Positions 20,276 through 33,471 of a stretch of DNA of 64,000 nt are shown in pieces. The number at the start of each line of letters is the position of its first letter. Position 1 is the stretch's first letter. This DNA is from Gyrodactylus bullatarudis (taxonomy: Eukaryota > Platyhelminthes > Monogenea > Gyrodactylidea > Gyrodactylidae), in the NCBI GenBank assembly GCA_012064415.1, contig SSNU01000166.1, forward strand, positions 26,470-90,469, read 5' to 3'. The translations under genes and the position numbers were made by a program. The notes under the pieces were generated by a model. The model saw only the letters and a program-made list of their open reading frames with translations, had not been told where the DNA came from and did no database searches.

Positions 20276-22139
20276 CTTTCTTTTAAAAATTATTTTGAAA
20301 AAAATTATCATTTAAGATAAATAAAAATCTTTAATGCTTAAGTAAATCGAAAAGAATTGGAAGAAATAACTGGTAACATGTTCATGCTTGTGGCTTTGGA
20401 GATTAATAAATTTCTCAAAGAACTAGCAAAAATTTGATTGACAAGGTGGAATCAAGAACACCACCGAGAATAAATGAAAAATTTTCTTTTCAGCTCATAT
20501 AATTTTAAAAGTGTGACCATAGTAACAGAATACACAAAATCAGTGTAGCCAATTATCGAACGCGGTAGGAGAAATTTGCTAAATAATTTCCCGAATTATT
20601 ATTGCTAACCGAAATTTGCTCCCAACGTGTGGTGATTTGAATAGTTTCATCCTTCACTAATTTCAAGCTGACATGAATTATCGGAAGTTTCGTCTATTAG
20701 TATTTTTATTATCGTATTTGGATATTCAAGAAATTTTGTCATTGTGAAATTACTTTCCATACGTCTCATACGATGAAATCTAAAAATGATTATAGAAACA
20801 GTATTTAATCTACAATGTACATTTACTGTTAGTTAATACAGATACTTACGGAATTGTAGAACTTGGAATAGCTCGGCTTAAATTCAATTTAAACTTGTTA
20901 TGAGAAAAGCTATTCTCAAGTTAGAACTATGTTTCTTTGTAAATTACCTCAGCAACAGTTTAGTTTAATAAAGAAAAAATTCTTTGAATAAGCAAGAAAA
21001 AAGCATTTTTAATAAAAAAAACAAGTGTTCTGTCACTTTCTTACTTTGCATTGTTATAGTAAAGTTCCTTCTCAGTGTTTAGTTACACACAAATTTAAAT
21101 TACTTTTGCATGGAAAATGATTCAATTCTTGAAATTAACATTTTAAGTAGGGATAAGAGTATTTACCCCACCCACACACCAACCATCGGAGAAGGAGAGG
21201 AAATTGGAAATTTTAATAAACCAAACTACGATGAAGGAAGTAAAATTAGTAATTCCAAGATGAAAAGGTGTAAAGTAAGAGTTGAACAAGAGCGACACAT
21301 GTGTTTAGGGTCTTCTATTGTTTCTTCTTTTTCAATGTTACAGTTTTTATTATCCATTTTGATATCATAGCTAAACGAAGAAAGTTTTAAGTTGGATTCT
21401 CTCACAGAAATACTTAAAATAGGATGGTAAAAATCATTAATTTTATTGAAATTTTCACAAAATAACCTCATGGTTTGAGTTATATTGAAATCCCCCCATC
21501 TACTGGTGAGTAACAACTTAAATTTATTGTAGTTTTAAGGGAAAATGGGGCTTGAAATTTGCTTCTTGATTCTTCCTAATTCAAATCCCATTAGATTTGG
21601 AAAGCTATGCTTATTTTGAAATTCTATTACGAATAAAACAAATAAAAGCAAGTAACAGAATCTGAAATTATGGCGGAAATCGAACGAATTTATATGTTAA
21701 AATCTAGTCTTCATTCTTGAAAATTCATTTGTATTCATTAAAAAATTTATTTGGCATCGATTTCAAGAATATTTTAGTCAAATTTCTGTACTAGAGAAAA
21801 TAATTTTGTAACTTTTTTTGTGATGAGCCTTGAAATTAATTTTTATTTTCGTTCCAGAAGAAATTGAATTCATTTGATAAATGGCTTGTGTATTTATTTT
21901 TAGTGTCAAGACTTTATTTACTTCAAGTATCTCTCTTTCAAAATTATCTACGATATTATCACTCTGATTTTTGGACCTCTTGACAAAAATGTGCTAATCT
22001 CTTTTTAGTTGACACACGGTTTGTTAATCCATTCAAATTCAATTTGAGCTAATGGCTATAGTTGACATGAAGATGAGAATTTACTATCTATTCCAAAATC
22101 TTAATATTTATCTCCGAAATTTACTTTTTGTATTCCCAG

Positions 22140-22486
22140 ATGAAATTTAAAAAATTAAACACAAAAACCCTGGAGATGACAGCATAGATGTATGGGTCAA
22201 AGAGAAATTCTTTATTAATCTATACAAACCCAATCTATGTGTTCAAAAAAACTATTCTTATAACCTTCAGCTCCCCTGGCCTATGTGAGCTTTTTCACTT
22301 TTCTCTCCACTGTTGCTATTTATTGGAGAGTTTTGGTGTTTTTTTCAGCTTACATATTATTCTAATTTTGTTCATCTTTTACTATTTCTTTCATTATTTG
22401 TAAATTATTATCTTGAATGAATCTTTTAACTCTTATCATTTTTTAAGCAATGCCACTGATGATGCTTTAAGAAATACGTATATGGT
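22140..22486 (+). mobile_element. Penelope-like element 3' end (C-terminus + 3' UTR)
   Basis: From about 22164 the frame reads GDDSIDVWVKEKFF and NLYKPNL, then ends at TGA, which fits the tail of a PLE GIY-YIG domain. About 170 bases of 3' UTR follow, including TTTACTATTTCTTTCATTAT, and a hammerhead-like motif at 22452-22486. The same tail and UTR recur, more decayed, at 24290-24385, 24655-24840 and 41560-41790. The 5' part of this copy is missing. Confidence 0.65.
22452..22486 (+). ncRNA. Minimal type I hammerhead-like motif at PLE 3' end
   Basis: Order: helix I GCCA (22452-22455), CTGATGA (22456-22462), TGCTTTAA, GAAA (22471-22474), tiny helix III in which the final A of GAAA and TA pair with the TAT of TACGTATA (22475-22482), cleavage triplet ATA (22480-22482), helix I 3' strand TGGT (22483-22486). 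Helix III, ATACGTAT, is fully self-complementary, a hallmark of PLE hammerheads thought to act as dimers. Helix I has three Watson-Crick pairs and one G-U; the relative near 43200 has ACCA, which would pair perfectly with TGGT. Confidence 0.6.
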
Positions 22487-24239
22487 TTTAAATATATCTC
22501 TTCCTTACATATTTCCAAATTATGAATTTAAGTGGATACTCGGACGTTTTTGAAAAACAACGTGAATTACTCATTCATAATAAATAGTTTATTAATTGAA
22601 CTGAAAAAAACTAAATAAGTAAAAAAGATTTAAATGAATTGTTTCTGGAAAAGTCTTCATCCGCAGAAGTGAAAGGAATACACAAAATCATACGGAATTA
22701 TTATTATTACAAAAATACTGTTGCGATAACGATAAAAAGAAAATTAAATGTAAGCTCTTTATTTCCTAGTATACCTATTGAGGAGACATTATCTGTTATT
22801 AAATCTTTCATTGATGAACACGAAGGTTTTGAAATGCAAAGTAATGAATCTGTTGTACAAACGTTCCATTATCGTTTCAAAACAAAGTATTCATCCAGAA
22901 AGATGGGATAGCTATGGGTTCACCTCTTAGTCCTCTTTTAGCAGACATCTTTCTAGCTTGGTTAGAATTAAATAAAATGTCTGAAACAATCAATTCTTAC
23001 ACTGATGTTTACATCAGATATGTTGACGACACTTAATTCGTTTCATCCGAATATAGTTTTTACTATGGAAAGAGAATCTAATGGTATCTTGAGTTTCTTA
23101 GATGTCAAATTGACTAGAAGAGAAGATGGATCAATTCTGAGAAATATTTACATTATGCCAGTTTCAGTCCTATCTCGGCTAAATGATACAATAGCGCAAC
23201 ACCTCGAAAATTCGATTTATGCCTTACAAGTAGTTAGTTTATATTAAAAATCATTATCATTTAATCAAATTAATTTATTTTAGCAAAGAAATACTCACAT
23301 AACAGAGTGTTTGATGTATCTCAGTTTGCCATACATTGATTCGATACTCCAATAAACTCATCCAATAGCCTTTGGCTCGACTTTTGCTTATTCTACCATC
23401 AAAAAAATTCTTTTATCTCACCATTAATTGATTTGTCTCAGTCCAACAGAGTTGATGAGAGAGAACAAGTATCTTTACCCTAAATAGTCATCGAAAAATA
23501 ATTTTAAGGTTTTCAAATCCTAGGTGTTTTTAAACAATTTGATTGACAGTAATAATGGTTTGTTTGTATTATGTCACCAGTATTTCAAATTATTATTGAT
23601 ATTTAAATTAACGAAAATATGGAATTTCTCAGCAATGTCAGATCATCTTCTAAAGACAAAATTTATGCTATACCTGAAACTGATCAATGGAAGGACTATA
23701 TTAAACTTGAAGATAAATTTGATGATGTTGAGAAGTTAAACATATCTCAATTCTATTTTAAATGATTCCTATAAATAAATGTTCTTTGATAAAAAAAAAA
23801 TTTTATTCAACGGGATACATTTCCCTGACATATTGCAGAAACTCTCGCATCCTATCCGTCTTGTGGTTATATTTGTAGAGATATTCAGCGACGTTGGATT
23901 CCAAAAGGTCTGCTTTCTTGTTTCTTATATTTGAGAACATTCTTTTGAATGCTCCCCATATTGACTCAATTCTATTAGTATGAAATCCTTCCTCATTAAC
24001 AATTTTTTATGAAGCTCAACTTCAAAGGTGATGGGTTCAGTAATGATATTAGAAGAAGGCTAAATGATCTCATCAATCAACATTATAATAACATACAATT
24101 GAAAATTGTATTTAAAACTCAGAGATTATTCAGTTTGATTCATAAGGATTTGCTGAAGCCAGACGAGAAAACTCTATTAGTTTACAAATTCCAATGTGAT
24201 TGTGGAGCCTCATATATAGGTAGAACATTTAGAAATTAA
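22487..24239 (+). pseudogene. Penelope-like element: decayed reverse transcriptase and GIY-YIG region
   Basis: Coding pieces lie in different frames. A first piece (22624-22910) has LFPSIPIEETL, the PLE version of the RT region around the first catalytic block. It shifts to GIAMGSPLSPLLADIFL (about 22910-22965) and RYVDDT (about 23018), the YVDD active-site box. A third piece (23040-23160) reads ILSFLDVKLTRREDGS, typical of the PLE RT downstream of YVDD. After an unalignable gap and a foreign transposase fragment (23803-24006), 24009-24239 gives MKLNFKGDGFSND, FKTQRLFSLI, LVYKFQCDCGASYIGRT, the GIY-YIG endonuclease entry with its Cys motif. Frameshifts and stops make the copy inactive. Confidence 0.8.
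23803..24006 (-). pseudogene. Merlin / IS1595-type transposase C-terminal fragment
   Basis: On the minus strand an open frame of 67 codons plus stop (TAA at 23803-23805) reads EEGFHTNRIESIWGAFKRMF and then a leucine-rich LLESNVAEYLYKYNHKT. The HTxxIExxWG block, with the catalytic Glu, followed by a YLAEFLxR-like helix is the signature of IS1595/Merlin (ISXO2-like) DDE transposases. It has no start codon and is embedded in the PLE copy, between its RT and GIY-YIG parts. No terminal repeats were found. Confidence 0.6.
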
Positions 24240-26042
24240 TTATTGAGAAATTAAATAGACCCTGATTGGTTTTATTGGTACATTTGGTTTTAATATATCT
24301 TCTTTCAATTTTCTAAATTCTAATTTTGTTCATCTTTTACTATTTCTTTCATTATTTGTAAATTATAATCTTGAATGAATCTTTTAAATAAAAAAATTTT
24401 CAATAAAGGCTACTTTTTTGAATTTTGAAAATGCGCCATTGAAGTTGAGAGAAACTCGTCATTTCCAAGAAAAAGTTGAATTTTTTTTCGCGACAACCAT
24501 AAATCCAAATTGTTCGACTAGCTGAACAGCCAATTTCATACGGGAATTGTGAAATAATCTTCTTATTTCAAATTTTTTCATTAAATTAATTTATGAAATA
24601 AATCTACTTCTCTTGGGATAGTAGTCCATCCAATGATCAATTAAATTATAATCTTGTATAAATAATGCGGGTGATGTCAGCACAGTTTTGTGCGTGAAGG
24701 AGAAATTCTTCATCAATCACTTTAAACCAAATCTGAGGGTTCAGAAAAATTACTCTTATAATATTGAATTACCCTGGCTTTTTCACCTTTCTCTTGCTAT
24801 TTATTAAGAATTTTGGTATTTTTTCAGCTTTTACTGTATAATTCTTTGAAAATTTCAATCAATTTTATCATTATCTATGTGTCACTATATAGATGAACCA
24901 TAAAGAAATGTACATTTAGTGAATAAAAACTGCTTTCTTTTATGCCTATAAATTTTAAATAATGAATAGAACTGATCCATTCTTGCTTGTAAGATATTTT
25001 CATTGAGATTTTGGATAGGAATCCTATCATAGGATTTACGTAAATCGAGTTAAAACGGATTAAATTATGAAGATACATAAACTCAGAACAATATATTATC
25101 ATTGTATTCAAACTATAAACTCTTGTCCTTCCATTTCGAAATGATTATTATTACGAACATAAGATAGCTCAAGAGAGATGGAGAAATTTTCTCGAAAACA
25201 CTTAATAATTTATTAAATCTTTTATTTTCTTTCAAGTGCCTATATATGCTGGATAACATTGTTTTAATTATTTTATTTTATTCAATCATGATAAAAATAC
25301 AGTAATACTATACAATCATATGGATAGACTACCGTTAAACAATCATACATAGTGTACTTCTAATACAATTATTATATTCTGAGCACCATATTTCAGTATT
25401 TAATCAAATCAGTATTACTACTCACATGAAAATGAGGAACATAAATAAATGTACAATGTACAGGTGGGGTGAGGTATCAGAACAAAAAAAAGAGACAGTT
25501 TTGAGGTCAGAAAAACTCGAGTGGTTTTATTTTAGAAAACTTGCTTTCTTGTTTTAAAAAACGAGACTTTATTTTTATTTATTAAAGTCGAGACAATAAA
25601 TCCTAGCAAATGAAAACCGCAAATTTGTTCTCAAATTCGCACTTCTCAGCTGAGAACCAAATCTATGAAATCAAAGTAAGCACTGTAAAGCATCTGAAGA
25701 GTTGTTGATAAACCTCCACTGGAATAAGGAACTTAACTTTTGGTTTTTCTTAAGGTTCGAGTTTCGGTCTTACTCATTATATTCGCTGAAATACAAACAA
25801 AAGATAACAAACTTTTTAAATTTGCAGATGATATTGAAATGATATTCCACTTTAATATGTTACCATAATAAATAATGTACTCAGATTCAAATTTATCCCT
25901 AATGCACATTTGATAATTTATCTTATCATCCTCATTATTATTATCTTAATTTAATATTTTTTTCTTTATTATTTAACAAAATAATTTTAATTCAGTAAAG
26001 TCATCGAGTTTCTCGTCTGTACGATTTTATTCATTATAAAAA
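24240..26042. other. Gene-free stretch with PLE 3' end fragments
   Basis: At 24289-24385 the text TTGGTTTTAATATATCTTC followed by TTTACTATTTCTTTCATTAT is PLE terminal sequence. At 24655-24840 a further decayed C-terminus reads VKEKFFINHFKPNL then LPWLFHL. An RT fragment at 25761-25871 is listed separately. The minus-strand frame at 24875-25111 has no supporting motif. The rest is AT-rich. Confidence 0.45.
25761..25871 (+). pseudogene. Decayed LINE reverse-transcriptase fragment
   Basis: A short frame gives LLIIFAEIQTKDNKLFKFAD followed by DIEMIF. It aligns with LLFNLVFSEIQ...YFKYADDIKAI of the LINE ORF at 5886-7955, including the FADD/YADD active-site box. Only 36 codons are readable before a TAA at 25872. 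This is an older relative of the same Jockey/CR1-like group. Confidence 0.6.
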
Positions 26043-26870
26043 ATGCATCCCTACCATAAGCACCAAAATAAGTGCAGGGAAAAGATACTTTTAGTTCATT
26101 TTTTGCCAAGAACTCAGATGTACCTTATACTACAGCAAGATCTTGAATATTGTCAAATAGACCCGCTACACTGCCCAAGGGAGGATGCAAACGGATTAAT
26201 AAAACGCCCGATATCATTAATGCTCTCACTAATTTTATTGAAGAAAACGTTCAAGCAACCCTCACTCAATGTAAGGACATGATTGAAAGAGATTTCAATG
26301 TGGTAACATCTATTTCCACTGTGCATAACTGGCTTGGTTGTGAGCTTTACACCTTCAAAGAAGTAAGAAATTCCCCCATCGGCATGAATTGTTTGGAGAA
26401 TAAGATCGCTCGAAAGAATTATCTTTCAGAGATGATACAAGACAGAGCTGCCGGGCGCCACGTAATATGGTTGGATGAGACAAATTTTAACCTATTTTGT
26501 AAACGTAAAGAAGGAACGAGAGCGAATGTGGTAAATAAAAATTCTAAAGGACAAAATTTACACACAATCGGGGCTATTTCAATGAACCAGTTAGTCCATT
26601 TTTCTATTCAACGGGGTTCGATAAAAAAACCCAATTTGCATAATGACTTCAAGAGCTAATTCAGAAAGCAAGAGAGAAAGGATTATCTCCCATGACGATA
26701 ATAATTGGCAACGCACCTTATCACAGTGCTGTCGAAGAAGCTATAAACGAAGCGGATGTAAAAATACTACGCCTAGCTCCATATTCATACTTGCTGAATC
26801 CTATAGAAAAAAATGGAGCGTATTCAAAACAGAAGTGAAAAAATATTAGCTGATGAACAAATGGATTTTT
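26043..26870 (+). pseudogene. IS630/Tc1-mariner-type transposase pseudogene
   Basis: Three or more frames must be joined. The N-terminal part has a helix-turn-helix-like stretch. The main piece (26150-26640) includes STVHNWLGCEL and the first catalytic box IWLDETNFNLF. A one-base shift near 26650 leads to ELIQKAREKGLSP and IIIGNAPYHSAVEEA, the second catalytic box, in which the expected Asp is Gly. Then LAPYSYLLNPIE carries the final Glu, 32 residues later. Another shift follows into KKWSVFKTEVKKY. The order and the LNPIE motif are characteristic of the DDE_3 group. Frameshifts and the Asp-to-Gly change make it inactive. I found no terminal repeats. Confidence 0.75.
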
Positions 26871-29800
26871 TAATGCTAAAGAAAAATGAAAATCTGCATT
26901 TTTGGTGTTTATGAACTTTCAAAATAATATTAAGCATTTATAACTTTTACTTAAAAGTAGTATTATTAAAATCATTTACTAACATAAAAGTAAATTCAAA
27001 ATTATCATCTTTAAAATTTGAATTAACAATTTTTGGAATTATTGAAAACAACCTTTCAACATCACAGCTTGTCATTTGTGAATTTAATAACCTAGAGTAA
27101 TCATGCGATGAGATGTGTTGTATGTATGTGAAGAGAATGCAAAGGTAACAACTAATCAGATTTGAGAATACCGGTTTTCGATGAATCACGATTGATAAAT
27201 TTTCCTGTAAAACAGGGCATTATAATTTTAGGCGTTTATGATTTGAAATATGACTTCATAACTTTGGACCCTGGTGTCCTATCAAGTTTTTTCTTTGACG
27301 GTTTTAAAACCTATAAAATATAACTTTTATGACTTTTTGAGGCGCTAATTATCATCCACCTGCTTGAACTCATTTCAAATACAAAGTTCTTAAAATAGAT
27401 ATTCGGAGCCTACTGAAAATTCAAATTTTAATTCTTATGGTTTAGTTGACAAGAATTTATTGATTATTTAAGAAACTCTATCGTCATAATTAACCAATAA
27501 ATGAATGAATTTGATAAGAAAGAATTAATTACTCTCCAGAATATTGTAGTTACTATCACCAATGCTGTATAAATTCTGAAGAGCTTACCATTTGTCAATC
27601 ATTTGAGCTTTTGTTGAGCTTGGTGAAGCCACCAGTCTTTTCTAACAAATATACAATATTATTAGATATACAGAGAATATCATATTTAGATAAATTGTGG
27701 ACAGCCTCTTTGCTAATTTCCACCCATCCCCACAAACGTACTTTCTCACCTTTTATTGGCAAAAATATATATATACATTTCTTCTTTTTATTTCTCTTTA
27801 TAAAAATATCAAAAAATAAGAGGCCACCTCTTCAAAAAGTAAAAGATAATTTAATAATATGGGTTAGTGTCCATTGGAGGAGGTGTACACACATATTTTC
27901 ATTTTGCATTGTACAATGAATGAAAAAAAAGATGAGTAGACTTTACATCCTGTATAGATTGATTAAATTTATGAACTCACATATATACTCACTCAGAAAG
28001 TTAAGCTTATCAACAGCAAAAAAGGGGACAGCTTTCGGGTTTTGAGTATTGTCTTCCTGCATATCCAGCATATGTAAGCAAACCTTAATCTAAGTTTAAG
28101 TTTTATAAAAAAAGTGAATTTCTTTTGGCCAATTGTAAGATGGTTGTTACCATGGGCATTCACGATGATAGATGGACATATTGCACATGGGCGACCTCAG
28201 ACCGTGAAAATCCATGTAACACTCATGCAATTTTTTTAAAGTCAAATTTTCATGCTACTCAAGATGTAATGGGAGGAATATAAAAATGTAAGAAAATAAT
28301 TTCCTGACACTCTCAAAAGTTCATTGGCCTGAAGAGCTCCAAGAATAAATTTTTCCTTGGCACGTTGATTCTTCTTGAGGCTGAATGAAAAAAACTAGTT
28401 AGTTGAGATAATCGGGAAAATCCTAAAGTTTAAAAAGAATTCTGGAAATTTGTTGAAACTTAATACACCAAATTTTCTTGTCTATGCGAAACAGAATCTA
28501 TGGGTTAACTTGCAGTCTTTGTCTTTAAAAAAATTGAAACAAAAAATTTCTACAAAAACTAAGATTCCAAAAATTAATTTTAATGACGCTTCGAACTCTG
28601 TACGAATTAAGCCATTAATGGTGAGCTAGTTGACATGAAGATCCTATTTTTACAAAAAACTCAAAATGTTTCTCGAATTTATTTATGAATTCCATGATAT
28701 GGCCAAAATTTGAAATCGAACCATTTGAAAATTTCAATTATCACGGTGGGAAATGATCTAAAATTTAGATTTTCCCTAACTTCTTTGGTCAAATTCAAAT
28801 TCTTTGTCTAACGATGATGTCAGAATCGAATTGCTTTATTTTTAATTACACATTAGGCCAGGTACCAAAAAAAATCGAAAATTAGTTTGAGGTATTCTAC
28901 GCACCAAAAGGATCATTTTGGTATATAGAAGTATGATCGATGAAATAAAGAAAACCTGTGAATAATGTTGGGGAAAATTTTAATATTCTACTTTTAAAAT
29001 TTGTGATTTTAGCAACAATTTCAGGCTACTTGAAGACATTATTCACAGGTTTTTTCTTTTGCTCGAGCTGACAAAATTGACATTTTCTGATTCAGCGATA
29101 TTCTAATTTTTTAATTTCTATGATCTACCCCTATTGCACATGTATATTCGCTTTTCAATATTGAGTCTATTTTCACATAAGAGCGAACACCTTAAGAAAA
29201 AGAAAAATAGTGTTCTAGCTTGCATCATCACTTAAATGTTAATTTGAAATCATTTTACTTTGAACAATATCGTTTCAATCGAATAATCCCCAGTTTCCAC
29301 CAAAGAATGTATCCACTTGAAGATAAAATTAAATTTCTTCTTAAAACTAATTTCCTCATGTTTTTCAGTTTAATTTCCTCAAGTTGAGAGACAGATTTGG
29401 TACGTTATTCCTAAAGACTGACAATGCTAGCTCATGTTGTTTTAAAAAGGAAAGATATTTTGAACAAACTTTTACGAGATTTGCTAAATGTTCTTTAAAT
29501 TCTTCCAAAGTTCAAGCTAGTTTTATAATGAAAATATATAATAGGAACATAACCAACCTTTTTCCAAAGCCTTTTCCAGATATTAACCAACTTCTTCAGT
29601 TGGATCAGTACCGAGGAGTTATAAGATTTTGGTGTTACAATAACTACTAACTGATTTGGCAGGTGATAGCTTGACCATTTTTTATTGAATGCATTTTGGT
29701 TGATAGATACCTCTAATCTGATTTTTAAAATACAAGATCTAGAAATAATATAGATTCTTATCTTGCCCAGCACTAGAATTTTTTCACGATTTCTTTTAAA

Positions 29801-31041
29801 TTATGAATGAATAGAATGTCAGTTTCTTACTTACCTTGGACAGATACGTACGTATTATTTAAAAATACGACTGACCCCAAATCCTGCCGTATGCCACGCT
29901 GTTGTTTTTTTTAACATTTTTTCAAAATAATTCCTAGCCAAATGAGGAGGCTTGGTTTTTTATCTCTGGCTGTAGCAGCCTTCATACAAGGTTACTCAAA
30001 ATTACATTTTCTTTAACTCTTTTTTCTTAGTTCAGTCCATAAATTGGGTAGAATATATAAAACTTTTCTATCTAAACTACTAAAAATCAATGTCCTTCTT
30101 TAGGCCTTTAGTAAAAAATAATTCTCATTGTTCCCGTCGTTAATGGCATCTCTGGAAATTTTCTTTTATTTTTTTAAATTTTAAATATACTCAACAAATA
30201 CATAAAAACAACTCATATATAACCACCCTATTTCTACTCTTCAAATGAATAAAGAATGCATTCAGAATTCAACATAATGATATTTCAACAAATAAATATT
30301 ACAAATTTTTCTTTGCTCCATTTCATAAAATAATTCTTCTCCTCCTTCCTGATTGGTCCGTAAAATGAGTACTCAATGAGAAATGAATACAATTACAGCC
30401 ATCTATCTATGGATTTACTCAACATACACCCCCTACCACTTGAGTAGTATGTCTTTCTATCCATCAAAATGGCGTAATTTCACATCTTAATAACACGTGT
30501 GCATCATATATATATATATATAGATATATTATGGGTTGGTTTGGTGAGTATATCATCTATCATCATAACTTATACATTTGGAGTATTTATCAACGTATAC
30601 TCATATATGAGTATGCATCTATTAATGAATACAATTTTGCATAGTTCCCTGTATACACCAATGAATAGTTTACGCCGAGTTAGTTGAGAACTCCATAGAT
30701 ATCAACTGCTCCACAATAATTCTTCAACTCAGTTTATAAAGAGTTTTTAGTAAGCGAGCCACTTAAGTCAGAACGAGAAAGAGAAATTGTTTAAACACTG
30801 AGTGAGAAGCGTTTGTGAATGAGAGTGGAGAGTGAGTGATAGAAAAAAGATAAGAACCCTTCAGAAAAATTATAGAAAATTGCTGCAATTCCCTCCTTCA
30901 TTTCATCTCCTGTCTGTTGTCACAAACACATTTAATTTGGTGAGAGTTTTCTTCCGCCAATTCAAAAAAAACATCAATAATATCTCCTGGTAGACTTTTC
31001 CCTATACGTTAAGAGGAAACCTCTCAAAGAAAAATCAACAT
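26871..31041. other. 4-kb intergenic stretch upstream of the homeobox gene
   Basis: No gene is supported. At 27300-27350 an inverted copy of the terminus GCGCCTCAAAAAGTCATAAA links to 39080 and the TIR element at 46065. An FB-1 end lies at 28621. A ~110-bp hairpin runs from 28951 to 29060 with ends AAAACCTGTGAATAATGT. A 47-codon frame at 28140-28283 has less AT-rich codons than its surroundings but matches nothing I know. A short TA repeat is at about 30510-30530. The last kilobase before 31042 is the likely 5' flank of the homeobox gene. Confidence 0.4.
30736..30773 (+). promoter_or_regulatory. Candidate core promoter of the homeobox gene
   Basis: TATAAA at 30736-30741 is followed about 35 bases downstream by TCAGA (30769-30773), a possible initiator. 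From there about 270 bases of leader lead to a predicted 5' UTR intron at 31042-31106 and the ATG at 31108. The spacing is slightly long for a TATA-Inr pair, so this is a suggestion only. Confidence 0.3.
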
Positions 31042-31107
31042 GTGAGTCTCATTTGTAACCACAAACAAACATTAAAAATCTTTAATAAATAACTCCTAAT
31101 TTATAGA

Positions 31108-33471
<2,364 letters not shown>

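Larger units (their letters stand above)
17036..22139. other. 5-kb gene-free, repeat-rich stretch
   Basis: No host gene was found. Landmarks: a PLE-related string at 17131-17170 (ATTATTGAGAAATTAAATAG, also at 24240); a PLE coding fragment at 17785-17890; a foldback at 18803-19105; an R2 copy at 19540-19745; an inverted-repeat element at 19921-20275; and an FB-1 terminus at about 22060 (AGTTGACATGAAGATGAGAA). The overlapping open frames at 21110-21516 on both strands show no recognisable motif and are left uncalled. Confidence 0.45.

Noticed and set aside
21110..21516. Overlapping frames on both strands
   Set aside because: Both are short and neither has codon bias or motifs.
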